Shown: positions 17,977 to 27,186, counted from the stretch's first letter. The stretch is DNA of 64,000 nucleotides from Terrirhizobium terrae (GCF_030323265.1 NZ_CP104992.1:2703501-2767500); one strand, 5' to 3'. Program-made: numbers and translations. Notes: generated by a model not told the origin, from the letters alone.

Positions 17977-18829
17977 TGCAACGATGAGAAAGCTTGCCGC
18001 CGCCTCGACCAAATCCGCTGCCACCCGGTCATCGGTTAAGGCTTTGAGCCGCCTTGTCCGCCACGTCATGCAGGGCGAGCAATCGGTGGAAGCCGGGCCG
18101 GATGGTTCGGTCTGCATCGGGGCGGAACAACGCGCCTTTCCCGCGGCGCTGCTTACCGAGGCGATCTCGCGTGGCCTCGTCTCCCGTGCAGGCAGGCTGC
18201 TTACCGTAACGCCCGAGGCGCGCAGCTTCCTGCGCCGCGCCATGGTGGAAAGCGACGAGAGCTATCTCGGCCAGCATCGCGAGATCGAGCAGGCGACGGT
18301 AGAGATCGGTGGCGCGCGCCAGACGGTAAGCCGTAATCTCGACGAATCGCCATTCTCGGCGCTGAGCCGCCTGAAGGGGCGGGGAGGCGAGCTGTTCTTT
18401 CCGACAGAGGCGATCGATGCCGGTAACCGGCTGCTCGCCGATTTCACCCGCGGCCAGCTTCAGCCGCGTGTCACCGTCTCCTGGGAGCCCCGGCTTTCGG
18501 CCCGCGCCAAGGGCGGGGCGGGCGGCATGGCGGAGATTGCGGCTAGCGCCATGGAAGCCCGCAGCCGCTTCGGCCGCGCCATGGAGGCGATGGGGCCGGA
18601 ATTGTCGGGCGTCGCCGCCGATGTCTGCTGCTTCGGCAAGGGGCTGGAACTGATCGAGCGCGAACGCCAATGGCCGGCGCGGTCCGCCAAGCTGATGTTG
18701 CGCACCGCGCTGATGACGCTCTCGCGCCACTACGCCCCACCGCCCTCAAACTCGCGGCGCAGCACCCATCACTGGGGCGCGGAAGATTTTCGTTCGGGCG
18801 GTCAGGAATTCGGGAAAAGTGTTGGTTAG
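17969..18829 (+). CDS. DUF6456 domain protein
   Basis: A 286-residue Rhizobiales protein beginning inside the end of the DnaA-like gene, so the two are translationally coupled. The N-terminal half contains a winged-helix-like region around the LVSRAGRLLTVTPEARSFL segment. The C-terminal half carries the DUF6456 core with the segments LSRLKGRGGELFFPTEAIDAG and LELIERERQWPARSAKLML, and ends with a HHWGAEDF motif. The partner relation suggests a DNA-binding role, but the function is unknown. Confidence 0.75.
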   Translation: MSDATMRKLAAASTKSAATRSSVKALSRLVRHVMQGEQSVEAGPDGSVCIGAEQRAFPAALLTEAISRGLVSRAGRLLTVTPEARSFLRRAMVESDESYLGQHREIEQATVEIGGARQTVSRNLDESPFSALSRLKGRGGELFFPTEAIDAGNRLLADFTRGQLQPRVTVSWEPRLSARAKGGAGGMAEIAASAMEARSRFGRAMEAMGPELSGVAADVCCFGKGLELIERERQWPARSAKLMLRTALMTLSRHYAPPPSNSRRSTHHWGAEDFRSGGQEFGKSVG

Positions 18830-19248
18830 GCGGCAGCCTTGATCCGCGCTTCCTCGCGGATGCGCTTGACCATGGAGCGCAGCCCGTTGGCGCGCTGCGA
18901 GGACAGATGCTCGACGAGCCCTATTCTGTCGAACGTGTCGATCGCGTCGGTCGCGGCGATTTCGGAAGCCCGCTTGCCGGAATAGGTGGCGAGCACGATG
19001 GCGACGAGGCCGCGCACAATGTGGGCGTCGGAATCACCCTCGAAGGTCATCACCGGATCGGCGCTGCCGTCTTCCACATGGCTGACGAGCCACACTTGGC
19101 TGGCGCAGCCCTGCACCTTGTTCTGCGCCGTGCGCTTCTCTTCGGCCAGGTCGGGCAGCGCCTTGCCGAGCTCGATCACATAGCGGTAGCGATCCTCCCA
19201 CTCGTCGAGAAAGGCGAAGTCGTCGATGATCTGGTCAAGCTGCGTCAT
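18826..19248 (-). CDS. sufE: SufE family cysteine desulfuration protein
   Basis: About 140 residues. SufE accepts persulfide sulfur from the cysteine desulfurase SufS for Fe-S cluster assembly. The acceptor cysteine is Cys48 in the KVQGCASQVWL motif. FLDEWEDRYRYVIELGKALP is the typical first helix pair. The chosen ATG (19248) begins MTQLDQIIDDF; the frame is open for 15 more upstream codons that look non-coding. Convergent with DUF6456, overlapping by 4 bp. Confidence 0.93.
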   Translation of the reverse strand: MTQLDQIIDDFAFLDEWEDRYRYVIELGKALPDLAEEKRTAQNKVQGCASQVWLVSHVEDGSADPVMTFEGDSDAHIVRGLVAIVLATYSGKRASEIAATDAIDTFDRIGLVEHLSSQRANGLRSMVKRIREEARIKAAA

Positions 19249-19370
19249 GATATGTCCGTCTGGTCTTCCGGCCGTCTGTTCCTTTGCCCCCATATAGGTG
19301 TTTTAGCGCCCGAGAACAGAAGAAATGCCGGGGACTGTAGGAAAACGCGGCCCCAAACCAAAGAAAAAAG

Positions 19371-19398
19371 CCGCCGTGAGGGATCTTCCTCACGGCGG
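19371..19398 (-). terminator. Intrinsic terminator for the DUF5330 gene
   Basis: CCGCCGTGAGG pairs with CCTCACGGCGG around a short loop. On the minus strand the hairpin is followed by a T-rich tract, the complement of AAAGAAAAAAG at 19360-19370. It therefore terminates the minus-strand gene at 19613-20053. Confidence 0.8.
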
Positions 19399-19481
19399 TC
19401 AGCAAGTGCTGATCAGTAGGGCAGGCAGTCAGGCGCCGGGAAACCGTGGCTTTGGAACCGGGCGCAAGAAGTAAAATTCGT

Positions 19482-19575
19482 AGAGCAGTTCCAGCAAAAG
19501 TGCGTAGCGGTTTTGCGTCCGGAACTGCGTTAAATCAAAGAAGCAGAGTGGTTTCGCGTTTCGAAGAAAAGCGGA
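19482..19575. repeat. Palindromic intergenic repeat of rhizobial type
   Basis: AGCAGTTCC and GGAACTGC are inverted arms around a nested GCAAAA...TTTTGC pair, followed by an AAGAAGCAGAG tail. This structure, with CCAGCAAAAGTGCGTAGCGG at its centre, is familiar from intergenic regions of Rhizobium and Agrobacterium. It lies between the DUF5330 gene and its terminator. I see only one copy in the window. Confidence 0.55.
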
Positions 19576-19612
19576 ACAGTTCAGGGTGAGGCGGAGCCTC
19601 GGGAAGCGCCGA

Positions 19613-20053
19613 TCAGGGATGCGGGCGCTTGAGCGGCAGCGGTACGGTGCCGGTCGAAATCGGGTCGGAATGGACCGCCACCTGTGCCTCTGCGATGGTT
19701 CCGGTCGGGAAGGGCGTCGGGTCGGGATCCTGCTTGAGCGCCACATCGGCGGCCACCTTGGCGACGGATGCGTCATCGCCGAACTGCTTGTCGAGAAGCT
19801 GGAAGGCGACGCGGGCGCCTTCGGTGGCGCGCACACCGAGCGCAGACAGCGTCTCTGAACCCTTTTCACAGACTTCCGGCCGTTCGCCGCAGATGGCGGA
19901 GATATAGGCATAGGCGCCGGTGGCGGCCGAGATCGCATCGCCGACCTGAATGGCATTGTTGCCCTCGGTCACGGCGGCCGGCTTGTCGCTGAAGTAGGAC
20001 AGCGCCACCAGCACGAATGCGAAAAAGATCATACCCTTGATCAACGAAAACAT
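19613..20053 (-). CDS. DUF5330 domain protein, membrane-anchored
   Basis: A 146-residue protein with an N-terminal hydrophobic segment (residues 3-20) that is either a signal anchor or an uncleaved signal. It is followed by an Ala-rich helical region with two cysteines (ICGERPEVCEKGSETL), which is the core seen in the Rhizobiales DUF5330 family. The proline-rich tail ends in PLPLKRPHP. Its function is unknown. It is monocistronic and has its own terminator downstream. Confidence 0.7.
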   Translation of the reverse strand: MFSLIKGMIFFAFVLVALSYFSDKPAAVTEGNNAIQVGDAISAATGAYAYISAICGERPEVCEKGSETLSALGVRATEGARVAFQLLDKQFGDDASVAKVAADVALKQDPDPTPFPTGTIAEAQVAVHSDPISTGTVPLPLKRPHP

Positions 20054-20548
20054 TGTTCCTGTCCTGCCTGGACTCTCTACCTGCTCTTATCCACAGCGAA
20101 ATCTGGTTCGCTGGTCGACCGGTCTGTGCCGCTCTTGAACATGACCGTACCGCGAGGAAGCAAATGTGCCTTTGACGCCGACGCTCGAATTTTCCTAAAA
20201 TTTTATCGAATTGCCTTTTTCCCCGGCGTCCACGTCATCTATTTGCAGTAGGTCTACGGCTTTTGGTGCAAGTTCTAGCTATACCCGTTAAGCATAAATG
20301 GGGCGCTTCCCCCAAAGGCAAGGCGTTTCATTGGGACAGTCTCGCCACACTGGTTAATGCATTTGGAAAAATTGAACCAATTCCGTCGCTTACCCCCGTT
20401 AACCAAAAGCCGAGAACTCTCAAGCGATCTGTCCCAAACTTGGAAAAGCGGCCGTTTGGCGGGCTTTGGCGGGCCTCATTCTTATCCTTTCCTTAAGTCG
20501 CCGACGCCTAATGTGACGCCACAAATTGAGTCCGTGTCAGGGTATTGC
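20054..20548. other. Gene-free upstream region of the histidine kinase
   Basis: About 495 bp separate the DUF5330 start from the proposed kinase start. It must contain divergent promoters, but I see no strong palindrome, repeat or RNA structure. The kinase frame is open from 20357, although the residues encoded before 20549 do not resemble a protein domain. Confidence 0.4.
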
Positions 20549-22155
20549 GTGCGCGTATTAAGTAACATTGCCGGCAGAGCCGTGCGGGCGGTCGATCAGA
20601 CCGCCGAGCGCTGGCTTGTGCGAGCCATGGGTGAAGCAGGCGAGGATGCCGCGAGCGCGGAACTCCGCGCCAGCGACGTCGCGCTTCTTCGCCGCATCAT
20701 GCTTCTGACCGGTGCCGCCCTGCCGCTTGCGCCGCTTGCACTGACCTCCGTCATGGGCCCTGTCCTGGCGCTTCCCGTCGGCGTTGCCGCGGTCGTCTCC
20801 GTCTCCCTTATCGCGGTTGCCGCTGCTTTCGCACGGCCGCGCGCGCTGCCGCAGTCGCCTGTATTCTCGGATGATCTCGCCTTCGAAGTCTCGCCCGGCC
20901 TGATGCTGGCACTCGACGTGCAGGGCAGGGTGGTCCGGACCGGTGGCCGCGATCGCCAGACTTTTCCGTCGTCGCTGCGCGAATGCGCCCGCGAGATGCT
21001 GGTCGAGCGCGTTCATGTGTCGGACCAGATCACGCTTCTCCAGGCACTCGACGCCATCCGCCAGGGCGCCGCGCAGGCCTCCGTCGACGTTCGCGTCCAA
21101 AAGGCCCTGTCGCCCGCCGATGGCCGCCAGTTCATGCCGGTCCGCCTCGATTTCACCGCCATCCGCAATGCCGAAGGCGAGCTCGTGCAGATCCTCGCCC
21201 AGGCGCTCGATGTCTCCGAGCTCGACGGCCTGCGCAAGGAAGCTGAGCGCCGCATCGAGGATGCCCGCTCGGCGCATGAGACGAAGTCGCGCTTCCTCGC
21301 GGCCGTCAGCCATGAGCTGCGCACCCCGCTCAACGCCATTCTCGGCTTTTCCGACGTTCTGGCCGGCGAATATTTCGGCAAGCTCGAAAACGACCGTCAG
21401 CGCGAATATGTCGGCCTGATCCGCCAGTCGGGCGGCCATCTGCTCTCTGTCGTCAACGCCATGCTCGACATGTCGAAGATCGAGGCCGGCCGCTACGAGC
21501 TGCTGGTCGAACCCTTCGCCGCGTCTGACGCGATGGAAGCCTGCCGCGCCATGCTGGACCTGCAGGCCCGCGACAAGGGCGTGACGCTCTCGGCCCGCAC
21601 GTCGCGCGGCATGCGCGAAGTCATCGCCGACCGCCGCGCCCTGCAGCAGATCCTCATCAACCTTGCCGGCAATGCCATCAAGTTCACCGATCGCGGCGGT
21701 GTCGTCTCGATGGATGCGGCAATCCGCGGCAGGGATCTCGTCATCACCGTCAGCGATACCGGCATCGGCATCGCGGCGGAAAAGCTCGGCATGCTCGGCC
21801 AGCCTTTCACCCAGGTGGAAAACGATCATGCCCGCCATTACGAAGGCACCGGCCTCGGCCTGGCGCTCGTCAAGGGACTGGTCTGCCTCCATCGCGGCAC
21901 GTTTGCGATATCCAGCAGGCCGGGTGAGGGTACGGTCGTCACCATCACGCTGCCGGCCGATGGACCGGATTCCGTTGTGGATGACGAAAGCACCGTCATC
22001 GAAACGGCCGAATTCCCGCCAAGGTTGGTGGGCGTGCCGACAAAAGGCATGAATGAAGCGCAGGCCGGTCTTGGCTTGGCTGCTGGAATGACCCAAATTG
22101 GAGTGAATACGGCCGGGATGATCGAGGCCGGACTGAAACAGGACCTGAACGATGA
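20549..22155 (+). CDS. Sensor histidine kinase, PdhS/DivL-like (C-terminus uncertain)
   Basis: Membrane-associated kinase with two N-terminal hydrophobic helices (about residues 50-95), a PAS-like sensor region, then the HisKA segment AVSHELRTPLN with phospho-acceptor His at about residue 255. The HATPase domain follows, with the NLAGNAIKF, DTGIGI and GTGLGLALV boxes. The start is uncertain; I give GTG 20549. As sequenced, the frame runs without a stop into the next gene. One missing base between about 22040 and 22175 would end the kinase at 22056, 22155 or 22179. Confidence 0.8.
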
Positions 22156-23374
22156 CCACGCGGAAGCGAAAGCGCCTGACAGGCGCAGGACGAAGAAGGA
22201 AAAGAGCCTTCTGTCCCGCCTCCTGGCGGGAACCGCTGCCCTTGTGGCGCGTCACCCCCGGCCGGCCGCCGGCGGGGCGATCTTCATCGTCGTCTTCTCC
22301 TTCGTCGCCGCCAATGCGCTCTGGTACCAGCCGGGCCATCACCCGTCGCCCTTCCTCGCCACCCGCGACCCAAGCCATCCGAACGCGATTGCCGGCTACC
22401 GCACGCGGGAAGTGCCCGATCCGAGCGACGTGACCACGTTCCGCATCGAACGCGCCCCCGCAGGCGGCCAGACCCAGACCACCATTCAACGCACCGACAG
22501 CGCCCCCGCCGAACAGGCCACCACGCAGCCGGCACCAACGGCCGCGCCCCAGTCCGGCGGCGGCGACACAATCGAGAACATCATCGGCGGCGGCCAGCCC
22601 GCGCCGGATCGCGAACTCGTCGCCGGCATCCAGCGCGAACTTGCCCGCCGCGGCCTCTATGACGGCGCCGATGACGGGCTGATGGGCCCGCGTACTGAAG
22701 CCGCCATCCTGTTCTTCGAGGAAACGACCGGCCTGCCGCAGCGCGGCGACGCCACGCCGGAACTTCTCGCAACACTGCAGATGCAGGGTCGCCCTTCTTC
22801 CGCCCAGTCCCCCGGCATGCCCGACGCCGCCGCCTCAACGGCGCGCGACGCGACGACGGTCTTGCCCACCCCCATTCCGCGCCAGGCGCCCCGGGGCGAA
22901 ATCCGCCCGGTCAATGTGGCAGGCCTTCCGAACGATCGCCCGGCGGTCCAGCCGGCCGTGCAGACCACCAGATCCCAATCGGCCCGCCCGGTCGAGAAGG
23001 TCGCTGCGCGCTCGGAAGACCCGATCACCGCCGCGATCCGCTCCGCCGAGCGCCAGCCCAACATGACCCCGCCCGCCGATATCCCCGGGTCGCTGAGGTC
23101 GCAGGCACGCTCTCAGGAACGCTCTCAGGCGCGACCACCGGCACAGCCGCCGCAACAGTCGCGCTCGGCCGACCCGCTGCCCGCTACCCAGATGGTGCTG
23201 CAGATACAGAAGGGCCTCTCCAACATCGCCTATACCGATGTCGAGGTCGACGGCGTCGCCGGCACCCAGACCAAGGCCGCCATCAAGCGCTTCCAGAAAC
23301 ACTACCGCCTGCCCGAAACCGGCGAGCCGGACGAGCTGGTGCTGAAGAAGCTGAAGGCGATCGGCGCGCTTTGA
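22152..23374 (+). CDS. Membrane-anchored protein with two peptidoglycan-binding domains
   Basis: The N-terminus is basic, followed by one membrane helix with the segment GGAIFIVVFSFVAANALWYQPG. A long Pro/Ala/Gln-rich periplasmic linker follows. Two PG_binding_1 domains are visible, one around the segments LVAGIQRELARRGLYDGADD and GLMGPRTEAAILFFEE, the other at the C-terminus around VLQIQKGLSNIAYTDVEVDG. ATG 22152 starts MTTRKRKRLTG and would overlap the kinase stop as ATGA, but a missing base near 22190 is then needed to enter the domain frame. In the raw sequence the whole region is fused in frame to the kinase. Confidence 0.7.
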
Positions 23375-23442
23375 GCTTGTTGCTTCGGCAGGGCTATCGG
23401 AAATTTCGAGGCTTATGACGGCAGCTATGCTGCCAATTGCGG

Positions 23443-23879
23443 TCATTCGGCGGCGCTCTTCGCTGGACCGCTCCAAGGATGATCCTGGCCGAATATCGTG
23501 ATCGCCCTCTGGTCTGATGCGGGCGGGGCGAAACCAGAGAGAGCAATTCCCAGCTTGCTGAAAATCAAGAAGCCATTGCGGTCATGAGCCGTATCGTCAC
23601 GTGCATTTAGAAAACGAACTACCTCATCCTCTTCCGCCATAAAAAGGTTGAGCCCCCCAAAAACAGGCCGCCGGAAAGTTCGGACAACATATTCATCTCA
23701 ATCAGCGAATCATCTGAGAAGACGAAGGCAGGCATGGAAAAGCCGTACTCTATCCTTGTCTTTCCAGTGTATGTTCGTTTCGTCGATTTTGGGGGACCAC
23801 ATAATGCTTCGACTCTGTTGCGGGGCCAGCCGAACTGAACGTCAGAAATCCCTACATAGGGCGTAAAGAACCAAGACAT
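23443..23879 (-). CDS. Orphan protein of unknown function (frameshifted as sequenced)
   Basis: Two short minus-strand frames (23619-23879 and 23443-23640) join if one G is added to the G-run at 23653-23658, through the junction GLFLGGLNLFMAEEDEVVRF. The rebuilt product is about 145 residues, starting MSWFFTPYVGISDVQFGWPR. I recognise no family. The size, the conserved-looking Trp/Gly/Pro pattern and the AT-richer setting fit an immunity-type or phage-related accessory protein, but that is only a guess. Confidence 0.5.
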
Positions 23880-24039
23880 CTGTTTCCTCGCTTCATGCTA
23901 TCACGCCCTCCCATATCTCATTGAAGCAAATTGAAGAAACCAGCCGTTGTTGTCCACTTCGGGCCGACAGCGTCATGGCGCAGAAGCGCCAACAGCGGGC
24001 GTAACATCGTCGCGGAACGTGAGCCTTTTAAACGCCGTG

Positions 24040-24134
24040 TGTCGTTTGGCAGTTAAACCTGAGACAGATAAAGTGCTGCGCTATCTCGTTGAAATCCTTG
24101 CCGTCACAGTCTTAAAATTAGCTGCCAAACGACA
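24040..24134. mobile_element. 95-bp miniature inverted-repeat element (MITE-like)
   Basis: TGTCGTTTGGCAG at 24040-24052 is exactly inverted at 24122-24134. Similarity continues inward imperfectly: TTAAACCTGAGACAG against CTAATTTTAAGACTG. Terminal inverted repeats of 13 perfect and about 28 imperfect bases with no coding capacity describe a MITE or the ends of a collapsed insertion sequence. No clear target duplication is visible. Confidence 0.6.
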
Positions 24135-24219
24135 GCGGTCGTAGTAACGGAAAATATGGGATGCACGATCTTTTTAAAAGATTTACGACAAGAATGCCGA
24201 ATTTGGTTCTCCTCAAATC

Positions 24220-24699
24220 ATGTCGAAGGGACAGCCGCCGGACACGATCTTGATGATCGACCGGGTCACGCGCAAACCACTTTCACCGCAAATGCGCGAT
24301 TTCTGCAGCTTTGCTCTTACCTGGACCAACGGACTGACGGGATTGGATGTCGTTGACCCGAACACGCTCGAAGAACTCTATGCCAACCCGGACGTGAAGG
24401 AATCGATCGACCTGAAGGCCGAGGACTACAAGCCACTCCCGCCCTCCGACCCCTCCGATTGGAAGAGAACCGCACTGCTGGCGTTAGAAGAGGGTGGCCA
24501 AGGCCTCGGTCTGTGCTTCTACTGGTGGAAGTCAGACGTCGATATCGAGCCCTGTATCGTTTTCATCAGCGGCGGCACGATCAATGTATTCGTCGATCTA
24601 AAGGAATATGCCGAGCACCTCGCAAACGGGACCTTTCCAGAGCAGGGCGATGCGATATACCAGCAACTGGAACAGGACCGAGGCACGTTGAGCGACTGA
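24220..24699 (+). CDS. Hypothetical acidic protein
   Basis: A 159-residue acidic protein with no signal peptide or membrane helix. The central part contains the segments LALEEGGQGLGLCFYWWKSD and CIVFISGGTINVFVDLKEYA, and the ending is Glu/Asp-rich. I do not recognise the family. It sits alone in the AT-richer patch between a MITE and an IS630 relic, suggesting acquired DNA. An immunity or addiction role would fit this setting but has no direct support. Confidence 0.55.
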   Translation: MSKGQPPDTILMIDRVTRKPLSPQMRDFCSFALTWTNGLTGLDVVDPNTLEELYANPDVKESIDLKAEDYKPLPPSDPSDWKRTALLALEEGGQGLGLCFYWWKSDVDIEPCIVFISGGTINVFVDLKEYAEHLANGTFPEQGDAIYQQLEQDRGTLSD

Positions 24700-24960
24700 G
24701 TCGGTGGCGATCCTGACCATGTATTTCCATTCGACTCCGAGGCATACTGGGCAAGAAATCGGTTCGATGGTCAGGCCCGTATTGAGCGGATGGCGGGCTA
24801 AATTTCGGAGGCGGCAGAGATTATGTGCTTGGGTAAACTCCGAAAACAACCACTGCTGCCGCTTGAAGCGTTTCCGTCTTTTTTGAATCCAACGCGATTT
24901 CCAAATCGGTTCTGGTGTGATGCATGGATGCTGGCTTGGATGGACGCCTGCATCCATGAC
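24700..24960. other. Gene-free accessory stretch
   Basis: Open frames here are short and have no protein-like composition. Base composition is lower in GC than the flanks. I see no repeat or hairpin beyond chance. It leads into the IS630-type relic. Confidence 0.35.
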
Positions 24961-24967
24961 CGCGACT

Positions 24968-25130
24968 ATATCGATTGACCGTAGACAGCACGTTGGTGCC
25001 GCTGCGTTGAATGGTGAGAATGTCCGTTCGGTAGCGGCATCGTTTGAAGTTGCCGCGCTTTCCGTTGTTAAGTGGGCGTCATCGTGTAACGGGCTCGGTC
25101 CATCCGGAAAAAATGGGCGGCCAAGCGGCC
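24968..25130 (+). mobile_element. Degenerate IS630-type transposase N-terminus
   Basis: The plus strand encodes GENVRSVAASFEVAALSVVKWA, split by me here as GENVRSVAASF and EVAALSVVKWA, the helix-turn-helix of IS630-family transposases. After a one-base change of frame comes SVHPEKMGGQA, matching the family's G-S-V-x-P-x-K-M-G-G motif. No DDE catalytic part follows. This is a relic of an insertion, not an active element. Confidence 0.6.
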
Positions 25131-25315
25131 TGTTTCTTGGTGTTGGTCCTTTTGATGAGATGACCGTTTCGGGCCGAATGCGGACATCGAACTGGCCCCA
25201 TCCTGGTTTCGCGATTGGGTGGCCGGCTTCCTGTCGTCGGTCGATTACATCATCGGGAACGAACCGCATATTGCCCGGTTGGGTCCCTGTAGGGCCAATA
25301 TGAGGAAACATCCCA

Positions 25316-25636
25316 ATGATGAAAATTCTTGCGGTAACCGCATTGTCGCTCGGTCTGGCAACGTCCGCCTTCGCTCAAAGCTCCGGCGGCGGCTCGGGTT
25401 CGGGCTCTGATGGCGGGTCGTCATCTTCCGGCAGTTCGGGTGCTTCCTCGTCCGGCGACAGCTCCGGCGCAGGCGGTTCGGGTGCCGGCAGCAATTCCGG
25501 AACAAGCGCCGGTGACGGTGGTCAGAACAATTCGCCGTGCGGCCAAGCCAGCGCTACGGGTGAGGCTGCGAAAAGCGCTCCTAATGCATCGACCAGTGAA
25601 ACGACCACCGGGGCATCCGGATCCGGCAACTGCTGA
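25316..25636 (+). CDS. Secreted Ser/Gly-rich low-complexity protein
   Basis: A 106-residue protein. Residues 1-21 are a clear Sec signal peptide (MMKILAVTALSLGLATSAFA, cleavage after Ala-Phe-Ala). The mature part is almost only Ser, Gly, Ala and Thr until about residue 72, then a short region with two cysteines, one near residue 75 and one at the C-terminus. GAGGA precedes the start. Such small exported proteins are common in rhizobia and have no assigned role. A hairpin terminator follows at 25664-25693. Confidence 0.7.
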   Translation: MMKILAVTALSLGLATSAFAQSSGGGSGSGSDGGSSSSGSSGASSSGDSSGAGGSGAGSNSGTSAGDGGQNNSPCGQASATGEAAKSAPNASTSETTTGASGSGNC

Positions 25637-25663
25637 TATCGCCCGAACCAGCTGATCGACATC

Positions 25664-25693
25664 TGCCCCTGGGCTCGCCCGGGGGCGGCTTTT
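25664..25693 (+). terminator. Rho-independent terminator after the Ser/Gly-rich gene
   Basis: A GC-rich stem (GCCCCTGGG against CCCGGGGGC around CTCG) is followed by GGCTTTTG. It begins 28 bp after the stop codon. Confidence 0.7.
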
Positions 25694-25752
25694 GTCTACC
25701 GGCGCCCAAGCTCCCATTCCACTTCCCCCACCCATGCGCTAAGACGTCATCC

Positions 25753-26100
25753 ATGCGCCTTCGCTCCGATATCTATGTCTCCGCTCTCGTCCGCCGGGTC
25801 TTTTCGCTCGGCGGTTTTGCTGCGGTCGAGCACAAGGGGGCGGAGGAGGCGGGGGCGATCTTCATCCGCACCCGCAGCCGCGACGGGCGCGAGAGCCTCT
25901 ATGCGCCGGCGCCGCAGAATTTCTTCGATGAGGATGACGACGGCCAGCGCAAGTTCGAGACGCGCCTTGTCGATGTCGAAGCGGACGCGGTGCGCGAGGC
26001 GCTGGACCGCGAACTTCGCTTCGACGGCGATCTCTGGGTAGTCGAGCTGGAGATAGACGAGACCGAGGGCCTGTTCCCGCTGGTGGCGGAAGACAGGTAA
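25753..26100 (+). CDS. DUF1491 family protein
   Basis: A 115-residue protein with the DUF1491 layout: YVSALVRRVFSLGGFAAVEH, then GAEEAGAIFIRTRSRDGRESL, and a final FDGDLWVVELEID. Members are small cytoplasmic proteins found almost only in alphaproteobacteria, with no known activity. Convergent with the DUF2336 gene; the two stops are 34 bp apart. Confidence 0.85.
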   Translation: MRLRSDIYVSALVRRVFSLGGFAAVEHKGAEEAGAIFIRTRSRDGRESLYAPAPQNFFDEDDDGQRKFETRLVDVEADAVREALDRELRFDGDLWVVELEIDETEGLFPLVAEDR

Positions 26101-26133
26101 GCCGCGCGGCATCCCGATTTCACTGGTACGAAT

Positions 26134-27186
26134 TTAGCGGTTGCGCGACCCGGCAACGTTGCGGCGCACCGTGGCCGATGTCCGCAGCACCCGTTCGGAC
26201 GCCTCGTGCGTCTCGATGCCACCCTCAGTAACGGGGGCACCATGCGTATAGCGATCAGCCTTGCGCCATGCCTCGACCCGCCGCCCGCACTCGTCTTCGT
26301 CCAGCGAATTCCACAGGCGCTCGACCTTGGGCATGTCGCCGTCCATCTCGGCCAGATGGCCGTAGAGCCGGGTCAGCATGTATGAGCCGTCTTCCGCCCC
26401 CATGCCGAGGCTTTTGAGCAGCATCGCCATCTGCTGGCCGGAAAGGTCGAGCATCACCCGTTCGGCAAGCCATGTGCTGGTCATCAATATGTCGGAGAGC
26501 ACCCGCGCCAGAAACCCGGCCTCGCGGTTGCGGGCAAAGCGTACGAGCAGCGCCTCCTGCGTCGGCGTGAGCGTGCGAAGGCCCAGTCGATCCGAAGGCG
26601 CCCGGTCGAGATGGGCGGCAAGAAGCTTGATCCGGTTGCGCAGATCCTCTTCCCGCGCTGCGCGCTCGTCGGCGGGTTCGATCGGCGCGACCGGCAGGGC
26701 AGGGGAAGCGGCAACCTCGATCGACTCTTCGGCCAGCGGCGCATCGGCCACCTGCGTATCGGAAAGCAGCACCCGGTCGTGACGCAGGCCGACCAGCGCG
26801 TCGATGACGGTCGGCGACAGGGCCTCGCGGCGCACGATGGCGCGCACGTGGTCGAGCCCCTGCGTGCGGGCGATCGCGACCAACGCCTCGTCGGAAAGGC
26901 ATTTGGAAACGGCAAGGAACGGCGCGGCGATGGCGATCGGCTGGCAGCCGATGAAGAAGGCGACGGCGGCCGGCACGTTCGGCGATTGGGAAAGAGCCGC
27001 CACGGCCTGGCGGCGGGCTTCGTTGGAGGAGCCGGTGTAGAGCGGGGCGAACAATTCGGCGAACTGACGCAGCTCCGATTTGGACGGATGCGAAAGACCT
27101 TCGAAACTCGTCACCGTCGCCAACAAAACCACGTCCTTCTTGCGCATGGCCTGCGGTCTTTCCAGCTCTCGAAACTCACTCGTCAC
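26134..27186 (-). CDS. DUF2336 domain protein
   Basis: About 350 residues, largely helical. The N-terminal part contains ATVTSFEGLSHPSKSELRQF followed by repeated short helices resembling HEAT-like DUF2336 units, e.g. AVAALSQSPNVPAAVAFFIG. The C-terminal part holds a second helical domain. I prefer the GTG at 27186 (VTSEFRELERPQ) to the ATG at 27261, whose extra residues are not protein-like; ATG 27147 is the other candidate. Family function is unknown, although alphaproteobacterial members often lie near signalling genes. Confidence 0.8.
   Translation of the reverse strand: MTSEFRELERPQAMRKKDVVLLATVTSFEGLSHPSKSELRQFAELFAPLYTGSSNEARRQAVAALSQSPNVPAAVAFFIGCQPIAIAAPFLAVSKCLSDEALVAIARTQGLDHVRAIVRREALSPTVIDALVGLRHDRVLLSDTQVADAPLAEESIEVAASPALPVAPIEPADERAAREEDLRNRIKLLAAHLDRAPSDRLGLRTLTPTQEALLVRFARNREAGFLARVLSDILMTSTWLAERVMLDLSGQQMAMLLKSLGMGAEDGSYMLTRLYGHLAEMDGDMPKVERLWNSLDEDECGRRVEAWRKADRYTHGAPVTEGGIETHEASERVLRTSATVRRNVAGSRNR

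Noticed and set aside
20558..22489. 643-residue open frame antisense to the histidine kinase
   Set aside because: Long antisense frames are usual in high-GC genes. It has no domain, and the sense strand has complete kinase motifs.
24598..25311. 237-residue minus-strand open frame in the accessory patch
   Set aside because: No domain, overlaps the end of the orphan gene and an IS630 relic read on the other strand. Not convincing as a gene.
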